Of a stretch of 64,000 nucleotides of DNA, positions 8,586 through 16,373 are shown one piece after another. The notes under the pieces are model-generated. The model was not told the origin of the DNA and made no database searches. It was given only the letters and a program-made list of their open reading frames with translations. The DNA is taken from assembly GCA_019635285.1 (NCBI GenBank), contig JAHBZS010000010.1, positions 62,001 through 126,000 of the forward strand, in the 5' to 3' direction. The number at the start of each line of letters is the position of its first letter. Position 1 is the stretch's first letter. The stretch comes from Rubrivivax sp. (GTDB lineage Bacteria; Pseudomonadota; Gammaproteobacteria; Burkholderiales; Burkholderiaceae_C). Made by a program: the position numbers and the translations under genes.

Positions 8586-8656
8586 ATCGTTTCCTTGTTC
8601 TATGCAAGCGTCGGCATCCTAGGCAGGGGACATCCATTGGTGAAATTTTTTCTTTC

Positions 8657-8689
8657 GATGCATTCATAAAATCAAGGCATAAATGCATC
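8657..8689. promoter_or_regulatory. Inverted repeat upstream of SDR (old LysR-type operator?)
   Basis: GATGCATTCAT (8657-8667) faces ATAAATGCATC (8679-8689), matching at 10 of 11 positions with an 11-nt spacer. It lies between the SDR gene and the LysR relic, where LysR-type regulators normally bind. The palindrome survives although the regulator gene beside it is broken. Confidence 0.5.
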
Positions 8690-8823
8690 CCGCGTCGGCT
8701 GCGCATGTTCTTGGCGCTATCCCAGTGCCTGAACTTCAGCCACACGGTCGAGCAGTTCTTCAGTGCGCCGTCCTCGCGCAGCAAGGCCACCCGCGACCTC
8801 GAAGACACCTCCAGCGATACCCC
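8690..8823 (+). pseudogene. LysR-family regulator, N-terminal relic
   Basis: The plus-strand frame that includes ATG 8705 reads RRLRMFLALSQCLNFSHTVE and later SKATRDLEDTSSD. This is the pattern of the LysR helix-turn-helix (LRxFLAVAxxLNFxxAAE ... RQIRDLEDxLG), with the recognition helix degraded. The match stops where the AraC gene begins on the other strand. No effector domain remains. It is read here as a truncated regulator of the divergent SDR gene. Confidence 0.6.
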
Positions 8824-9717
8824 TCAAGGCGCCTGCACCGTCCCGCGGGCCAGCGCCGCACGGAAGGCCTGCGGCGACAACCCGGCGCGCCGCGCGAAGA
8901 AGCGGCTGAAGTAGGCCGGGTCGTCGAAACCCAGTTCGTGCGCCACGTCGGCCACCGCGGCCTGCGTGTACGCCAGCAGGCGCCGTGACTCGAGCAGCAG
9001 CCGTTCATGTTGCAGGTCCAGCGCCGACAAGCCCGTCACCGCGCGGCAGGCGCGGCTCAGGTGGTCGGGCGTGACGCCCAGCTGGCCGGCATAGAAGCCC
9101 AGTGGCTGGTGCCGGCGCAGATGCAGTTCCAGCAGCGAGCGGTAGCGCTGCACCAGCGTGTCGCGCAGCGCCTGTCGCGACGCGTCGGCCGTGCTGCCCG
9201 GCGCCTGGCGCAGGAACCAGGTGGCCAGCAGCACCAGGTGCGCCTGCAGCGCGTCGCTGCGGCCCGGGGCCGAGCGTTCGAACTCGCCGTGCAGCGCGCC
9301 GAAGAGCGCCTGGCCGGTGGCCGCCTCGGCCGCGAAGGCGTCGCCCTGCAGCAGCAGCGACGGCAGCAGCCGCGCCAGCAGCGCGGGCGAGGCCGCCAGC
9401 GAGCGCTGCAGCCGTTCGGTGGGCGCGGTCACCTGCAGCCCGCTGCAGCCCGGCGTGAACTCGAAGGCATGCACGCAGCCCGGCGCCAGCATCAGCGCGG
9501 CAGGGCCCTGCAGCGCATGCGGCACCTGGTCGAGCCAGACGCCGGCGCTGCCGCGCTCGACCCACATGAACTGGTGCAGCCCCTCGTGCCGGTGCGCCGG
9601 AATCGTCCATGCGTATTGCTCGCCACGCACCGCCAGCGGCTCCACGTGCAGGCAGTCGTCCGGTGCGAAATGGCGCACCTCGCGAAAGGCCACGGCCAGC
9701 GGCGACGAGCTCTTCAT
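8824..9717 (-). CDS. AraC-family transcriptional regulator (PobR-like)
   Basis: A 297-residue regulator. An N-terminal cupin-like sensor is suggested by PAHRHEGLHQFMWVERGSA (about residues 40-58). The C-terminal AraC domain has two helix-turn-helix units: the first around FYAGQLGVTPDHLSRACRAV, the second around VADVAHELGFDDPAYFSRFF with the RRAGLSPQAFR ending. The layout resembles PobR-type activators of aromatic-acid genes. The start at 9717 avoids an upstream in-frame ATG at 9756. Divergent from the Bug receptor and ThDP enzyme genes, its probable targets. Confidence 0.87.
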   Translation of the reverse strand: MKSSSPLAVAFREVRHFAPDDCLHVEPLAVRGEQYAWTIPAHRHEGLHQFMWVERGSAGVWLDQVPHALQGPAALMLAPGCVHAFEFTPGCSGLQVTAPTERLQRSLAASPALLARLLPSLLLQGDAFAAEAATGQALFGALHGEFERSAPGRSDALQAHLVLLATWFLRQAPGSTADASRQALRDTLVQRYRSLLELHLRRHQPLGFYAGQLGVTPDHLSRACRAVTGLSALDLQHERLLLESRRLLAYTQAAVADVAHELGFDDPAYFSRFFARRAGLSPQAFRAALARGTVQAP

Positions 9718-9825
9718 CAGGGCCGGGAATGTACCGGAGCCACCCGGAATGTCCATTCAAGCCGCCGCGCCGCCGGCCTAGAGTCGCGGCCCATGCGGGC
9801 ACCCGACCCGCAGCGGAGACCACGC

Positions 9826-10811
9826 ATGACACCACGACGACTCTTCCTGCAACTGCCGCTGGCGGCGGCCGCGCTGGCCGTGGCCGGCCCCACGCGCGCG
9901 CAGCCGGCGACGGTGATGCTGTGGTCGGGCTTCCCGCCGGGCGGTCTGGGCGACCAGGTGTCGCGGCCGCTGATCGGCGTGCTCAAGGGCAAGTTCCCGT
10001 CCACTTTCGTGCACGACAGCAAACCCGGCGCCGGCGGGCGCATCGCCGCCGACTTCGTCAAGCGCGCCGCGCCCGATGGCGCCACGCTGCTGCAGGCGCC
10101 GTCGTCGGTGATGACCATCTACCCGCACACCTACGGCAAGAAGCTGGGCTACGACCCGCTGAGCGACTTCACCCCCATCGCGCCGGTCGCGCAGTACACG
10201 CTGTCGATGACCGTCGGCCCGGGCACGCCGCCGGAGGTGAAGACCGTGGCCGACTTCGTCGCCTGGGCCAAGGCCAACCCCAACCTGGCCAACTACGGCA
10301 TTCCGGCGCCGGGCTCGGCGCCGCACTTCGTGGGCATGATGTTCGAGCGCGCCGCCGGCGTGCCGATGAAGAGCATCCCCTACAAGGGCGGCGCGCCGCT
10401 GCTGCAGGACCTGATGGGCGGCCAGATCCCGGTGGCCTTCAATGTCGTCAGCGAGGTGCTGCCGCATGTGCGCAGCGGCAAGCTGCGCTCGCTGGCGGTG
10501 GCCAGCCCGCAGCGCTGGCCGGGCTTCGCCGACGTGCCGACCTTCGTCGAACTGGGCGACGCTTCAAGGACCTGGTGGTGGTCGAATTCCTGGGCTGGTA
10601 TGCGCCGGCCCGCACGCCTGCGGACTTCGTGCACAAGCTCAACGCCGCGGTGCAGGAGGCGCAGCAGTCGCCCGAGATGCAGGACGTCTACGCGCGCAAC
10701 GCGCTGCAGCCGCTGCGCGAATCGCCCGAGGTCTTCGGCACGCGCATCAGGGACGAGGTGGCGCGCTGGGGCCCGATCGTCAAGTCCACCGGCTTCACCC
10801 CCGAAGACTGA
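9826..10811 (+). pseudogene. Bug/TctC-family substrate-binding protein, frameshifted
   Basis: Reads as a Bug receptor from MTPRRLFLQLPLAAAALAVA (signal peptide with RR) through SGFPPGGLGDQVSRP, KPGAGGRIAADFV and GYDPLSDFTPIAPV to FVELGD at about 10560. There one base is missing: GACGCTTCAAG is expected to be GACGGCTTCAAG. The remainder (FKDLVVVEFLGWYAP ... STGFTPED) continues in the next frame to the stop at 10811. Everything else is intact, so this is either a fresh null mutation or a one-base sequencing error. The stop overlaps the ThDP gene start (TGATG), and AraC is divergent. Confidence 0.85.
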
Positions 10812-12544
10812 TGGAGGCCGCTGCCACCGTGCGCCTGAACGGCGCGCAGGCGCTGGTGCGCCTGCTGCAGGCCGAGGGCGTGACGCAGGCCTTCGGCATC
10901 GTCGGCGGCAAGCTGGGGCCGCTGCTGCACGCGCTGTCGCAATCGCCGCTGCGCTTCACCGGCGTGCGCCACGAGGCCGCGGCGCCGATGATGGCCGCAG
11001 CCACCTTCGCCGCCACCGGGCGCCTGGCGCTGGCGCTGGGCGAGATGGGCCCGGGCGGCCTGAACCTGGCCTCGGGCACCGGCGTGGCCTTCAACAACAA
11101 CCTGGCCGCGCTGCTGGTGACGACCAACCAGCACCGTGCCGCCGCCTACCCGCACCGCGGCATGTTCATGGACCTGGACGCACGCGCCGCGTTCGCGCCG
11201 GTGACCAAGTGGAACGCCGTGGTGCACGACGTGCGGCGCCTGCCCGAACTGCTGCGCACGGCACTGCGCGAGGCCCTGTCGGGCCGGCCCGGCCCGGTGC
11301 ATCTGGACATCCCGCAGGACGTGCTGGCCACGGCCTGCGACTGGCCTGCCGACGAGTTCGACATCGCGCCGTCGCGCTACCGCGCGCTGGCCGGCCCGCG
11401 CCCCGCCGCGGCGGCGGTGGCGGCGGCAGCCGAGTTGCTGCGCGGCGCGCAGCGGCCGCTGATCGTGGCCGGCGGCGGCGTCATCGTCTCAGGCGCCGTG
11501 CACAGCCTGCGCGCGCTGGCCCAGCGCCTGAACGCGCCAGTGGCGCCGACGCAGATGGCGCTGGGCGTGGTCGCCAGCGACAGCCCGCACTGCATCGGCC
11601 AGGGCGGGCTGATCGCCGGCGACGCGCTGCGCCAGGCTTTCGACGGGGCCGACGTCATCGTCGCCGTGGGCTGCCGCTTCTCGTCGTGGCTGTGGGACGA
11701 ATCCGGCCCGCTGGCGCGCCGCCACCACCGGCTGATCAACATCAACATCGACCCGTCGGCGCTGGGCGCACCGGCGCTGCACGAGGTGGCGATGCTGGCC
11801 GATGCGCAGGCGGCACTGGACGACCTGCTGGCGGCGTTGCACGACGCCCCGCTGCAGGTGCAGGCCGACTGGCTGCCGGGCCTGCGGCAGCTGCGCAGCG
11901 CCTACGACGCGCGCTTGGTGCAGATGGCGCGCGACGACCGCGACCCGGTGATGCACCCGGCCGCGCTGGCACTGGCCATCGGCCGCGCGCTGCCGGCCGA
12001 CGCGCTGGTGGTCTTCGACGGCGGCCATACCAGCTTCTGGAGCAACGACTGCACGCCGGTGCATGCGCCGCGCACGCGCTTCCACGACCCCGGCATGAGC
12101 CAGCTCGGCTTCGGCCTGCCCTATGCGCTGGCGCTGCAGCTCGCGCATCCGGGCCGGCCGGTGCTGCAGATCACCGGCGACGGCTCCTTCGGCTTCACCC
12201 TGCAGGAGCTGGACACCGCGCGCCGCGAGCGCCTGCCGGTGGTGACGATCATCCACAACAACGCCGCCTGGGGCATCATCCGCGCCGGCCAGCGCAACCA
12301 GCTCGACTTCGAGTACGGCACCTCGCTGGCCGACACCGACTACGCGGCCATCGCCCGCGGCTTCGGCGGCTTCGGCGAGACCGTCGAGCGGGCCGAGCAG
12401 CTGGCGCCGGCGCTGCAGCGCGCGCTGGCCTCGGGCCTGCCCGCGGTGCTGGACTGCCGCACGCGCTTCGTGCCGCACCCGGCGATGCCGGCCTTCGGTC
12501 GCATGAACCGCTTCGGCTTCGACGCCGCCGCCCGCCTGGCTTGA
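10811..12544 (+). CDS. Thiamine-diphosphate-dependent enzyme (acetolactate synthase / benzoylformate decarboxylase type)
   Basis: A 577-residue three-domain ThDP enzyme. The PYR domain carries the probable catalytic Glu in VRHEAAAPMMAAATFA (about 54). The central domain includes RPLIVAGGGVIVSGA. The PP domain has the Mg-ThDP motif GDGSFGFTLQEL ending in HNN (about 458-486). It belongs to the large group annotated as acetolactate synthase-like or 2-oxoacid decarboxylase. It has no acetolactate-synthase small subunit gene nearby and sits with a Bug receptor, so a catabolic 2-oxoacid or oxalyl-CoA-like role is more likely than isoleucine/valine biosynthesis. Confidence 0.85.
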   Translation: MEAAATVRLNGAQALVRLLQAEGVTQAFGIVGGKLGPLLHALSQSPLRFTGVRHEAAAPMMAAATFAATGRLALALGEMGPGGLNLASGTGVAFNNNLAALLVTTNQHRAAAYPHRGMFMDLDARAAFAPVTKWNAVVHDVRRLPELLRTALREALSGRPGPVHLDIPQDVLATACDWPADEFDIAPSRYRALAGPRPAAAAVAAAAELLRGAQRPLIVAGGGVIVSGAVHSLRALAQRLNAPVAPTQMALGVVASDSPHCIGQGGLIAGDALRQAFDGADVIVAVGCRFSSWLWDESGPLARRHHRLININIDPSALGAPALHEVAMLADAQAALDDLLAALHDAPLQVQADWLPGLRQLRSAYDARLVQMARDDRDPVMHPAALALAIGRALPADALVVFDGGHTSFWSNDCTPVHAPRTRFHDPGMSQLGFGLPYALALQLAHPGRPVLQITGDGSFGFTLQELDTARRERLPVVTIIHNNAAWGIIRAGQRNQLDFEYGTSLADTDYAAIARGFGGFGETVERAEQLAPALQRALASGLPAVLDCRTRFVPHPAMPAFGRMNRFGFDAAARLA

Positions 12545-12590
12545 TTTGCGCCGTCGCGCCCCCAGTTTTCCGGTTCACCGGAGAAACCGC

Positions 12591-13580
12591 ATGGGAGCCA
12601 CCGACGCCTTCCTGCTCGACGCCTACTCGCACACCGTCAGCGACGTGGTGGACCGTGTCGCGCCCAGCGTGGCGGCGGTGCGCGTGGGCGCTGCCAGCGA
12701 CGGCGCGGGCGCCGGCTCGGGCTTCCTGTTCACGCCCGACGGCTACCTGCTGAGCAACTCGCACGTGGTGCGCGCGGGGCGGCCGTCCTTCCCCAAGGGC
12801 CAGGCCAAGCCGGCCTATGCGGTGTCGCTGGGCGACGGCCGCGAGTTCAGTGCGCGGCTGGTCGGCGACGACCCCGACACCGACCTGGCGGTGCTGCACA
12901 TCGACGGCCTGTCCAACGGCGCGCTGACGCATGCCCCGCTGGGCACGTCGGTGGGGCTGAAGCGCGGCGAGATCGCCATCGCCATCGGCAACCCGCTGGG
13001 CTTCGAGCACACCGTCACCGCCGGCATCGTCAGCGCGCTGGGCCGCAGCATGCGCACCCACAGCGGGCGACTGATCCCCGACGTCATCCAGACCGACGCC
13101 GCGCTCAACCCGGGCAATTCGGGCGGGCCGCTGCTCAACGCGCGCGGCGAGGTCATTGGCGTCAACACGGCCATCATCCGCGGCGCGCAGGCCATCTGCT
13201 TCGCGGTGGCCATCGACACCGCCGGCTGGGTGATCCCGCAGCTGCTGCAGCACGGCCGCGTCAAGCGCGCGCACCTGGGCGTGGGCGGCAGCACCGTGCC
13301 GCTGCACCGGCGCGTGGTGCTGGCCTACGGCCTGGCGCAAGCCACCGGCGTGCGCGTGTCCACCGTCGACAAGGGCAGCCCCGCCGACGCGGCCGGCGTG
13401 CGCGAGGGCGACGTCATCGTCGGCCTGGACGGCGTGGACGTGGCCTGCGTCGACCGCCTGCACCAGACGCTGGACGCCGGGCGCATCCAGCGCGACTGCG
13501 TGCTCAAGCTGCTGCGCGGCACCGTCTCGCCGCAGCCGATGTACCTGGTGGTGCGGCCGGTGGAGCGGGCGGCGCTGTGA
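12591..13580 (+). CDS. S1C-family trypsin-like serine protease with PDZ domain (DegP/HtrA-like)
   Basis: A 329-residue HtrA-type protein. The catalytic triad is visible: His in LLSNSHVV (about 58), Asp in DPDTDLAVLHI (about 98) and Ser in NPGNSGGPLLN (about 180). One PDZ-like domain follows (about 235-320), with KGSPADAAGVREGDVIVGLDG. No signal peptide or membrane anchor is seen at the N-terminus (MGATDAFLLDAYSH), unlike periplasmic DegP/DegS. It may therefore act in the cytoplasm or be exported by another route. GGAGA lies 5-10 nt before the ATG. Confidence 0.87.
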   Translation: MGATDAFLLDAYSHTVSDVVDRVAPSVAAVRVGAASDGAGAGSGFLFTPDGYLLSNSHVVRAGRPSFPKGQAKPAYAVSLGDGREFSARLVGDDPDTDLAVLHIDGLSNGALTHAPLGTSVGLKRGEIAIAIGNPLGFEHTVTAGIVSALGRSMRTHSGRLIPDVIQTDAALNPGNSGGPLLNARGEVIGVNTAIIRGAQAICFAVAIDTAGWVIPQLLQHGRVKRAHLGVGGSTVPLHRRVVLAYGLAQATGVRVSTVDKGSPADAAGVREGDVIVGLDGVDVACVDRLHQTLDAGRIQRDCVLKLLRGTVSPQPMYLVVRPVERAAL

Positions 13581-13595
13581 CGCGCTGAACGCCCG

Positions 13596-14219
13596 TCAGC
13601 GCCGTTCCAGCGCCAGCTTCAGCCCCAGGCCGACGAGCACGGCGCCGCTGCTGCGGTAGACCCAGGCCAGCACCTGCGGCCGCGCGCGCAGCCAGGCCGA
13701 CAGCAGACCGGCGCCCAGGCCCACCGGGCCCTTCACCAAGAAGGTCAAGGCGGCGAACAGCAGGCCCAGCACGAACACCGACAGCGTCGGGTGCGCGGCG
13801 CCGGGCAGCACGAACTGCGGCAGGAAGGCGAAGTAGAAGACTGCGATCTTCGGGTTGGAGACGTTGGACAGCGCGCCGTCGGCGAACAGCCGCCGCAGCG
13901 AGCGCGGCGCCCCGGCCGACACGGCCAAGGTGTGCTGGCGCGTGCGCAGCAACTGCAGGCCCAGGTACACCAGGTAGGCCGCGCCGACCAGCTTGAGCGC
14001 CAGGAACAGCCACTCGGAGGTGCGCAGGATGGCGCCCAGCCCCAGCGTGGCCAACAGCGTGTGGCCGACCAGGCCAACGCTGACGCCGGCCGCCGTGGCC
14101 ACGCCGGCGGCCGGCCCCTGCGCGATGGAGCGCGACATCACCAGGATCATGTCCTGCCCCGGGGTGATGATCAGCACCAGCGAGGCAAGGATGAACAGCA
14201 GCCAGCTGACTTCGGGCAT
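13596..14219 (-). CDS. LysE/RhtB-family exporter
   Basis: A 207-residue inner-membrane protein with about six hydrophobic segments. The family hallmark PGQDMILVMSRSIAQGPAAG is near residues 20-39, followed by AAGVSVGLVGHTLLATLG and FADGALSNVSNPKIAVFYFAFLPQF. RhtB-type proteins export amino acids or related metabolites; the substrate here is unknown. It follows the RusA-like gene on the same strand by 12 nt and is convergent with the protease gene. Confidence 0.9.
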   Translation of the reverse strand: MPEVSWLLFILASLVLIITPGQDMILVMSRSIAQGPAAGVATAAGVSVGLVGHTLLATLGLGAILRTSEWLFLALKLVGAAYLVYLGLQLLRTRQHTLAVSAGAPRSLRRLFADGALSNVSNPKIAVFYFAFLPQFVLPGAAHPTLSVFVLGLLFAALTFLVKGPVGLGAGLLSAWLRARPQVLAWVYRSSGAVLVGLGLKLALERR

Positions 14220-14231
14220 CGGACTCTCCGC

Positions 14232-14789
14232 CTACAACGACATGTTCTGGTAGCTCAGCACGGTCTTCTTGACGTGCACCGAGATGATTGCCACCACCTC
14301 GTCGGGCTTGGCCGGGCGCAGCAACTGCTCGGATTCGACCGACACCTTGGTGACCAGCGAATCATCCTCCAGCAGGCAGAAGAAGGGCGTCGGATCCGGT
14401 TCCTCGGGGAACTCGGTGCGCCCTTCCATCGAACCGTGCGGCACGCGCAGGCCATCCAGCAGCGTCTTCAGCCGGTTGTCGATGTCGCCGCCGTCGGTGA
14501 TCAGCGTGCCGCGCGGCTGCTGGCGGAACAGCAGCACCGACAACTCCGCGTACAGGTTCAGCCGCTGCGTCACCAGCGGCGCGAACAGCAGCCCGCCCTT
14601 CTCCACGATCACCGACGCCTGAGCCGGTTGCGGCGGATGCGCCAGCAGCACACCGGCCGCATCACGCAGCGGATGCTCCTGCCAGAGCCTTTGCAGCTGC
14701 GGGTGCAGGGCGCGGCGGATCTCCCACTTGTGCGACGACTTCGCGCCCTGCCCGCGCAGCGGGCCTTCGTAGATCAGGCGAAATTCCAT
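14232..14789 (-). CDS. RusA-like protein (possible Holliday-junction resolvase fold)
   Basis: A 185-residue protein not confidently recognised by name. The centre GGDIDNRLKTLLDGLRVP (about 99-116) and the downstream LLEDDSLVTKVSVE (about 138-151) resemble the RusA active-site pattern D-x-D-N-x-x-K-x-x-x-D followed by D-D-S. RusA resolves Holliday junctions and is usually phage-derived. Here the gene is alone among metabolic genes, and the N-terminal MEFRLIYEGPLRGQG starts with a strand as RusA does. Function is inferred from motif only. Confidence 0.5.
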   Translation of the reverse strand: MEFRLIYEGPLRGQGAKSSHKWEIRRALHPQLQRLWQEHPLRDAAGVLLAHPPQPAQASVIVEKGGLLFAPLVTQRLNLYAELSVLLFRQQPRGTLITDGGDIDNRLKTLLDGLRVPHGSMEGRTEFPEEPDPTPFFCLLEDDSLVTKVSVESEQLLRPAKPDEVVAIISVHVKKTVLSYQNMSL

Positions 14790-14798
14790 CGCGCAAGG

Positions 14799-16352
14799 CT
14801 AGACGATGCGCGTCTTCCTGCCCGCCCAGTACTTGTCGCGCAGCGGCTTCTTGTACAGCTTGCCGGTGGGCAGGCGCGGCAGCGGGTCCATGAAGTCCAC
14901 GCTGCGCGGGCACTTCAGCTTGGCCAGGTGCGCCTGACAGAAGCCGATCAGCTCGGCCTCCAGCTCGGGCCCCGGCTGCACGCCCGGCATCGGCTGCACC
15001 ACCGCCTTGACCTCCTCGCCCATCTCCTCGTTGGGCACGCCGAACACCGCCGCGTCGGCCACCTTGGGGTGCGTGATCAGCAGGTTCTCGCATTCCTGCG
15101 GATAGATGTTGACGCCGCCGCTGATGATCATGAAGGTCGAGCGGTCGGTCAGGTACAGGTAGCCGTCGTCGTCGACGTAGCCGACGTCGCCCACCGTGCT
15201 CATGCTGCCGTCGGCCGAGCGCGACGCTTGCGTGCGCTCGGGGTCGTTGAAGTACTCGAAGGGCGTCGCCGTCTTGAACCAGATCTCGCCCGGCGTGCCC
15301 TTGGGCGCGGGCTGCATGTTCTCGTCCAGGATGTGCAGGTCGCCGATCATCACCTTGCCCACCGAGCCTTTGTGCGCCAGCCATTGCGGGCTGTCGCAGG
15401 CGGTGAAGCCCAGGCCCTCGGTGGCGCCGTAATACTCGTGGATGATCGGGCCCCACCAGTCGATCATCTGCTCCTTCACCTGCACCGGGCACGGCGCGGC
15501 GGCGTGGATGGCGATCTCCAGCGTCGAGCGGTCGTCGCGGTTGCGCACGTCGGCCGGCAGCTTGAGCAGGCGGCTGAACATCGTCGGCACCAGCTGGCTG
15601 TGCGTGACCTTGTACTTGGGGATCAGGCTCAGGTACCTCTCGGGGTCGAAGTGCTCCATGATGACCACGGTGCCGCCCACGCCGAGCGTCAGGCTCACCG
15701 CGGCATTCGGCGCCGAGTGGTACAGCGGCGCCGGCGACAGGTAGACCATGTCCTCGCGGTAGCGCCACAGCTTGTGCAGGAAGTGGAACAGCGGCAGCGG
15801 CTCGGCCGGCGACGTGTCGGGCAGCGGGCGCACGATGCCTTTGGGCCGGCCGGTGGTGCCCGACGAATAGAGCATCGCCGTGCCCAGCTGCTCGTCGGCG
15901 ATGGGCGTGTCCGGGTAGGCGGCGATGGCCTGGGCGTAGTCCTGGAACGGCGGCTTCAGCTCGGCGCCGCCGTCTACCACCAGGCACAGCTTGACCTGCG
16001 GGCAGGACTTCAGCGCGTCGGTGGCCACCGCCAGCTTGGCCTTGGACGTGATGAGCAGCTGCGATTCGCTGTTGTTGACGATGTAGGCCAGCTCCTCGGC
16101 GGTGAGGAAGCTGTTGATGCAGGTGAAGTACAGGCCCGCGCGGTAGCCGGCCGAACAGGCCTCGAGGAAGCGGTTGTTGTTCTCCATGAAGATGGCGTAG
16201 TGGTCCAGCCGCTTCAGCCCCTGCGCGCGCAACAGGTGCGCCAGGCGGTTGCTGCGCGCTTCGAACTCGCGGTAGCTGACCGCCTCGCCCGTGCTGGCCA
16301 TGATGAAGGCCGGGCGGTCCGGATGCTGGGCGGCGTACTTGCCTGGGTACAT
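14799..16352 (-). CDS. Acyl-CoA synthetase (AMP-forming)
   Basis: A 517-residue ANL-superfamily ligase that activates a carboxylic acid to its CoA thioester using ATP. Motifs: P-loop YSSGTTGRPKGIV (about 175-187), YYGATEGLG (about 305), GDVGYVDDDGYLYLTDR (about 390-406) and a C-terminal PTGKLYKKPLRDKYW carrying the catalytic lysine. Resembles FadD-like synthetases found with steroid or alicyclic acid degradation genes. It precedes, on the same strand, genes for a thiolase-like protein, acyl-CoA dehydrogenase and thiolase, so it plausibly feeds a beta-oxidation module. Confidence 0.9.
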   Translation of the reverse strand: MYPGKYAAQHPDRPAFIMASTGEAVSYREFEARSNRLAHLLRAQGLKRLDHYAIFMENNNRFLEACSAGYRAGLYFTCINSFLTAEELAYIVNNSESQLLITSKAKLAVATDALKSCPQVKLCLVVDGGAELKPPFQDYAQAIAAYPDTPIADEQLGTAMLYSSGTTGRPKGIVRPLPDTSPAEPLPLFHFLHKLWRYREDMVYLSPAPLYHSAPNAAVSLTLGVGGTVVIMEHFDPERYLSLIPKYKVTHSQLVPTMFSRLLKLPADVRNRDDRSTLEIAIHAAAPCPVQVKEQMIDWWGPIIHEYYGATEGLGFTACDSPQWLAHKGSVGKVMIGDLHILDENMQPAPKGTPGEIWFKTATPFEYFNDPERTQASRSADGSMSTVGDVGYVDDDGYLYLTDRSTFMIISGGVNIYPQECENLLITHPKVADAAVFGVPNEEMGEEVKAVVQPMPGVQPGPELEAELIGFCQAHLAKLKCPRSVDFMDPLPRLPTGKLYKKPLRDKYWAGRKTRIV

Positions 16353-16373
16353 GGTCCTGGTCTCCTGTTCTTG

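Noticed and set aside
10811-12544. Acetolactate synthase for branched-chain amino acid synthesis
   Set aside because: No regulatory subunit or ilv genes nearby; the context (Bug receptor, AraC regulator) points to a catabolic ThDP enzyme.
9007-12753. A 1248-codon plus-strand open frame
   Set aside because: It is a composite: antisense to the AraC gene, then the 5' part of the Bug receptor, then out of frame through the ThDP gene. High GC content keeps stop codons rare.
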